Source of the DNA: Prunus persica
Lineage: Eukaryota; Streptophyta; Magnoliopsida; Rosales; Rosaceae
Length of the DNA stretch: 64,000 nt
Reading direction: 5' to 3'
NCBI RefSeq assembly: GCF_000346465.2
Contig: NC_034009.1
Coordinates: 41,859,897 to 41,923,896, forward strand
Shown here piece by piece: positions 59,085-64,000 of the stretch; the first letter of the stretch is position 1; the number at the start of each line of letters is the position of its first letter. The notes below the pieces were generated by a model, which was not told where the DNA came from, searched no databases, and saw only the letters and a program-made list of their open reading frames with translations. The translations under genes and the position numbers were made by a program.

Positions 59085-59700
59085 TCTCTATCAACAAATT
59101 GAACAAACAAACAAACAAGTAAAGAAACAGCACTCATAATCACTCTGTTGCAAAAACACAACTGCATATTTTGCTCCAAGATTAAGACCTATGAACATGA
59201 CAGCACAGCAAGAAACAGAAAACATAAAGTTAACAAGTGGGATTGGAACAAATCGCGCAGCATCAGAAAGTTGGAACCTCAAAAAAAGAAAAGAATTTGC
59301 ATGGTGAAATAGTTGTTCAGATGTCCTAATGCTGAGTCTAAGCAAATCCAGCCTTGTGCCCAAACCAGAAGAAACAATAAAAGCACAGAAGAGAAGAAGC
59401 ATATTTATTCATTCATTAAAGGCTTGCCTAAACAACACTAACAACTTTCACTTTAAATAAACCAGATGAATCTTGACAAAAAAAAAACCAGATGAAGTGG
59501 ATAAAGATCAGGAAAAAGTTGTGGGGGGGGAGGGAAGTGATAATCTGCAGCTATATATTATATACTATCTAAAGTACTTGCATAAACACATGTACTGCAT
59601 ATAGAGAACGAGAAAGAAAAAGCTGACATTATTACCTCTTGTAACATGCCTAATTGAGCTCTCAGTGAAGCCTATAATTCCAACAAAAAATGAATATCTT
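59085..59700 (-). other. 5' leader and leader intron of the TGA gene
   Basis: The acceptor GATAG|AGA precedes the ATG; a matching donor CAAGAG|GTAATA is at 59635. The intron length would be 548 bases. Confidence 0.5.
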
Positions 59701-60030
59701 TCTCACCAAAGCTCTGAGTCATTCAAACCCAACAAAGCAACAAGCAAAGATTCTTGGGTTTTCCAGGTTTTGCTGAAAAGACTCAAACTTTGAGTCTTTA
59801 AAGCATGAAGGTTTTTATTTTTGTTTTTATTTTTATTTTTTCAGTTGTGGGAGTGGGAACTTAATTGGGTTTTCTGGGTAGAGATTTGAGGACCCAAAGA
59901 ATTCAACATTCTCATGATCATTTGGTGTGACCCAATTTTTGTTGGGAATCATTGTCAGCCAATTCCTCAGAGCATTTTTAAGCAAACTTTGCAAGAACCA
60001 TAAGCTCTCTGTCCACCTTATAATATTCAT

Positions 60031-63000
60031 TCTTTTCTCAAAGCGCCACAGTAAACCGTTAACGTCGCAACGTCCCCACTAACGTCTTTTTCAAAACTTT
60101 TTTTCTTTACTTTTGCAACAAAAGGAAAAACCAAAAACAAAAGAAAGAAATAATTGTGTGTATTTTACATATCATGGAGCATACGGATACAGTGTATCGA
60201 ATTTATTCAAATTATAATCCATGTATTATTATCAATTGATTTTTTTTTATATTATACATTTATCAATTAATCTTAAAAATTGTAGTCTACTAAGATTTTA
60301 TTATTATTTATCAAATGGCAAATTTTCAAAAATACAGTCAAAGCATCAAGTCCGAAAATACAACAAAATCAACGAGCTCAAATAGGAAAAACTAAATCGA
60401 ACAAAATACGCATAAAGATGATCTCTAATCGAATCCACTTTACTAAAATCAAACACTATCTCAAGCCGAATCCACAAAATTCAAAATAATTGAAACTCTA
60501 AAACAACTCACAAATCTAAATGAGCACTATAATCACAACTGCCGCTGATAAACTTACCGCATCTGGCTTCGAAGAAAATTTTGAGCATAAAGTCGAAAAT
60601 TCAACAATTTCTTCAAATGCGAGGTAGCACTAGATTAAAAGAAAATGAGAAATTTTAATAGAATTACACATACTAATAATTTGAGTGAAGATTCGTGAAA
60701 AAGGCCAAATGACGTTTGGCATGAATGACATCATTTACATTTGAAACGCCAGGTGGAGAGTACTGGAAGGTCGGTGACAAAGCGTGGGCGGTGAGGATAG
60801 AGAATGTAGGTCCGTTTCGAAGGAATAAGGTTAGTTTAGTAATTTCAAGAATAATAAGTTAAAATGGGACACAAGTTAAACACAGGTCCAACATGCTTGT
60901 GAACTGTCTGACCGTCCCCAGTGTCTACTAACATAAAGAAATTGGAGATATTTAGTTATATACATATTCTTAGCATAGTGATATAGATAAATTTATAGGT
61001 TTTTCGGGAGTTTGATTATATACTTGTAAATGTTTTTAAAATTAGGTATGAACTTGAAAATAACCCTATAATTTATGGGGTTTTATGTAGTTTATACTTG
61101 AAAGAAAAATAAGGGATTTTTTTTTTTTTTTGGTCGACATAGGACTTAATCAATTCTTCATTACCTCTATTGATCTCCATCAACAAGGATAGTCGAAAAC
61201 TAGTACATGAATAGGACTGTTCATGATCCATGAAAAAGTAGATAAAATGGAAGAAAATTGGTACTTTCCCATCAAGTAGGAAGCTATTATTAAAAGCCTC
61301 CACAATGGATGTAAAACCTTTTGCCAAATGGAATGTACATATGGCTACCACATCCAAAATAGCAATTGCATTTGATCACATACAATTTAACAATTGTGAG
61401 AATTCAAAGTGAATATCATCCAACATGTTAGAAATGCTATTATATTAGACTATTTTATGGGGGTAAAGATTTCAAATCTACATAACTTATCGTATTAAAT
61501 TTTATATAAATATGAAGTTTAGACTTTATAAAAAAAATTATAACATAACGATCACGCCGTTACATGATATTACTAATTCACATATTAAACTTTAAGTAAA
61601 TGGCAAAATTTAATAACATCATGTGACCACGTGATTATCATACTTAAAAATTACTCTAAATTCACGGTGAAAAGATAAATCGTACCAGATAGCATTACTA
61701 ATGTGTTGCAATATTGGCTGTCATATTCTATTTTCTTTCGGTTCTGGTAGAGCATAATGGTGCACTGCCACTGTGGATACCATGTAAGACAAAGAAATGC
61801 TGCGTCAACCAAGCACACACACAGTGCAAGAAAAAGCAAGAAAAAAAACAAACAAAGCCTAGAAAAAACGACAAAAATATAAAACATATGGCCAAGTGGC
61901 CTTCTAAATTACATATAATAGATTATGCTTCATGTTTGGCCATGATCGCCACCAGGGAGATCACCAATTATTGAGGTATGATAGTTACTTACCACAACTA
62001 ATCAAGTAATTAACATTGAAAAAAGTAATCACTTAATTAGGTTGCTTTACACCAAATAGAATTTTATTATTATTTATACTACTTTAAGGTTTAAGGTTCG
62101 TAAAGTTGTAAGGTTTTAAATTCGAGATTTCGTTTAATATTAGAAAGAGAAATACCGTTAGACTAAGGGACAGATAACAACATAGATACTTTAAACAAAA
62201 TAATATAAATAGCTTATAAGAAATTGTAATTCAGTAATTAAGAATATTTATCTATACAATGTAGATTCTATATTTGATTTCGTTTTCCTCTAATATTGTT
62301 TATATTAAAAAAATAAAAAATAAAAATATATATATATATATATCATGTATTTGATTCCATAAAGAGATTTTTTCTCTTTTCTAATCTAATCAGAATCTAA
62401 TATCTACTAAAACGATATCAGCTGTTGCCATCACATATGATAAACAAATGAATTAAGTAACTAAAGAAATAAAAAAAAATTGGTCAGTTTTGTGCTAGCA
62501 CGCATGTGCTTTGGGGTATATAAATTCATTTCAAAAACGAAAGACAGTCATGCATCATCCATAAGGGTAAGATTAATCTGAATAAAATTAGGGCTCCCTC
62601 ACTTTTGCTTTATTTATAATGCTTAGGGATGATGGGACCTTGATTTCTTTTCAAGCTTTTTTTTATCTTTTCTTTCTATTTATAAATAATTTGTTTTCAT
62701 GAGCTAATGGCATCTGCTTCCCAACTCCCATCACTAATGAAAATCTAAAGTGATTTTTCTAGTGCTTATACCGAACGCATCTCCAGCATGAGATAACTTT
62801 AAGAAAAATCATTTACTAAAAGGCATTTTTTTTTGGACTTTCGTCTCTCCCCCCGCCCACGCCTTCCCTCTTTTTTTTACCCCCCTTTTAACTTTATGTT
62901 TTCTTCTCTTCCTTACAACTCTTCTTCTCAAATTCTAATCACCAAATGATATGATGTGGTATGTGACTTGTCAATATCTTACTTGCTAAGACTAAATAAG

Positions 63001-64000
63001 ATTTAAAGTGAATTTAAATATAAACAAATTTCAAATGTGTGAGTTACGTTGGTTGGCCAGGATAGTGTGCATGTCTTCCTTTCACTTGATTTCGAATTCC
63101 CGTTTCTATAAATTAGAGTAAAGTATAAAGTTTTGAAATAAATCGTAATACATGTAATTGTATAGGATGATTAGACTCAAGATCTTATATGGTGCAATAC
63201 TATACATTCAACAAATCACTCCAAATAGGGGAAGAGAATCGTGTAATTGATGGTGCTTAAGCAATGTAACCTATGCAATTCATTACGCATTTGTTGAGGT
63301 CAAAGCAATAGGAATTTGAAGCTTCCATAAAAAAAACAAGTTTCTTTGTTCACATTCCTTTTTATAATAATGTATGTATTTGCAAAAGATGGCACAAAAG
63401 TACACGCCAAGTGCAGCCGAATATGGCCTAACTATCAAAGTGGGTTAGTCCTCAGATGAGATTCTAGTGACCAAGCTAGTCCCATGTTATGTGAACTGAT
63501 CCTCCACACGAAGGGATCATTGAAAAATAGTCAAAAAAGAAAAGCATTTCGAAAACACCAACCATTTATCTTACCACCATTATACGGCTTCAAATATTCT
63601 CCATTAGCATGGTGATTGTCAAATACTCAAATTCTATTCGTTTATGGGAAATCATAGGAAATAATTGATGTATGTGATTGCAACTTTCCCACTTTTAAAA
63701 AAAAAAAAAAGCTTCTTTTTTGCTGTCACGAACTCACGCTTACACCAAACAGGTCGATATTTTCTCAAAACTTAACTATCCGGTTTATTAAACGGATATA
63801 AAATTTTATCATACGGCATCGACGTTAGTGTGTATGATGTAATTCTTTATATACCAATTGATGACTCCTTACAAAATTGACACGAGATCCCAATGTTGCT
63901 TTAAACCAAGCCGCCTTTTTTATCAACATTTCTTTCTCTTTTTCTTGTCATGGCATACTTGAACACGCGGACGTCATTCACTTAATCGATAAGTAGGGTT
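60031..64000. other. AT-rich spacer to the end of the window, no gene supported
   Basis: Only short frames without domains; an (AT)n tract at 62326-62343, T runs at 61119-61132 and a possible SINE near 63040-63135 were seen. The GC-richer piece around 60720-60830 carries no open frame of note. Confidence 0.4.
63040..63135 (+). mobile_element. Possible tRNA-derived SINE
   Basis: GTTACGTTGGTTGGCCAGG, a B-box-like TTCGAATTCCC and the tail TAAATTAGAGTAAAGTATAAAG resemble the SINE at 44617-44741, which has CATAATTTAGATTAGATTAAAG at the same place. Target duplication was not found. Confidence 0.4.

Overview
This window is nuclear DNA of a flowering plant. Genes carry many short AT-rich GT-AG introns, the gene families are plant-specific (CLE peptide, PLS-type PPR, plant rhomboid-like, TGA bZIP), spacers are AT-rich, and Helitron, SINE, hAT and Ty3/gypsy-Tat transposons are present. 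Codon and protein style suggest a woody eudicot, perhaps Rosaceae/Prunus-like; that last step is inference.

Layout. 1-5.1 kb is transposon-dense spacer: a 430-bp foldback ending in a Helitron-type 3' terminus, a zone with about 13 short palindromes around TATAGCC..GGCTATA, a Helitron inserted inside a sister Helitron, and a SINE with a perfect target duplication. 5.17-5.39 kb (+) encodes a CLE signalling peptide. 7.0-9.3 kb (-) is a PPR gene whose C-terminal E region is decayed downstream of its stop. 10.5-10.9 kb (-) is a two-exon gene for an 88-residue membrane protein. 12.5-16.0 and 19.0-23.0 kb (+) are two tandem serine hydroxymethyltransferase genes with the same exon phases, separated by a nest of transposons. 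25.2-26.2 kb (-) is a BYPASS1-like gene. About 8 kb of spacer follows, then tRNA-Arg(UCU), a rhomboid-like gene (35.5-37.7, -), tRNA-Trp(CCA), phosphopantothenate-cysteine ligase (39.7-42.8, +) and a DnaJ-domain gene (43.3-45.4, -). A 10.2-kb Ty3/gypsy Tat-type retrotransposon occupies 45.9-56.1 kb. A TGA-type bZIP gene (56.8-59.1, -) and 4 kb of AT-rich spacer complete the window.

The genes are independent housekeeping and signalling genes, not an operon: one-carbon metabolism (two SHMTs), coenzyme A synthesis, organelle RNA processing (PPR), plastid or organelle protein folding (J protein), peptide signalling (CLE) and redox/salicylate-linked transcription (TGA). The most unusual parts are (1) the retrotransposon, which carries on its opposite strand a separate spliced gene with its own TATA box, (2) the rhomboid whose catalytic histidine is replaced by serine, and (3) the Helitron-in-Helitron insertion that fixes the ends of that family to the base. 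All exon limits were placed by hand from reading frame and GT-AG (once GC-AG) signals; exon lengths and phases add up to open frames for every gene described as intact.
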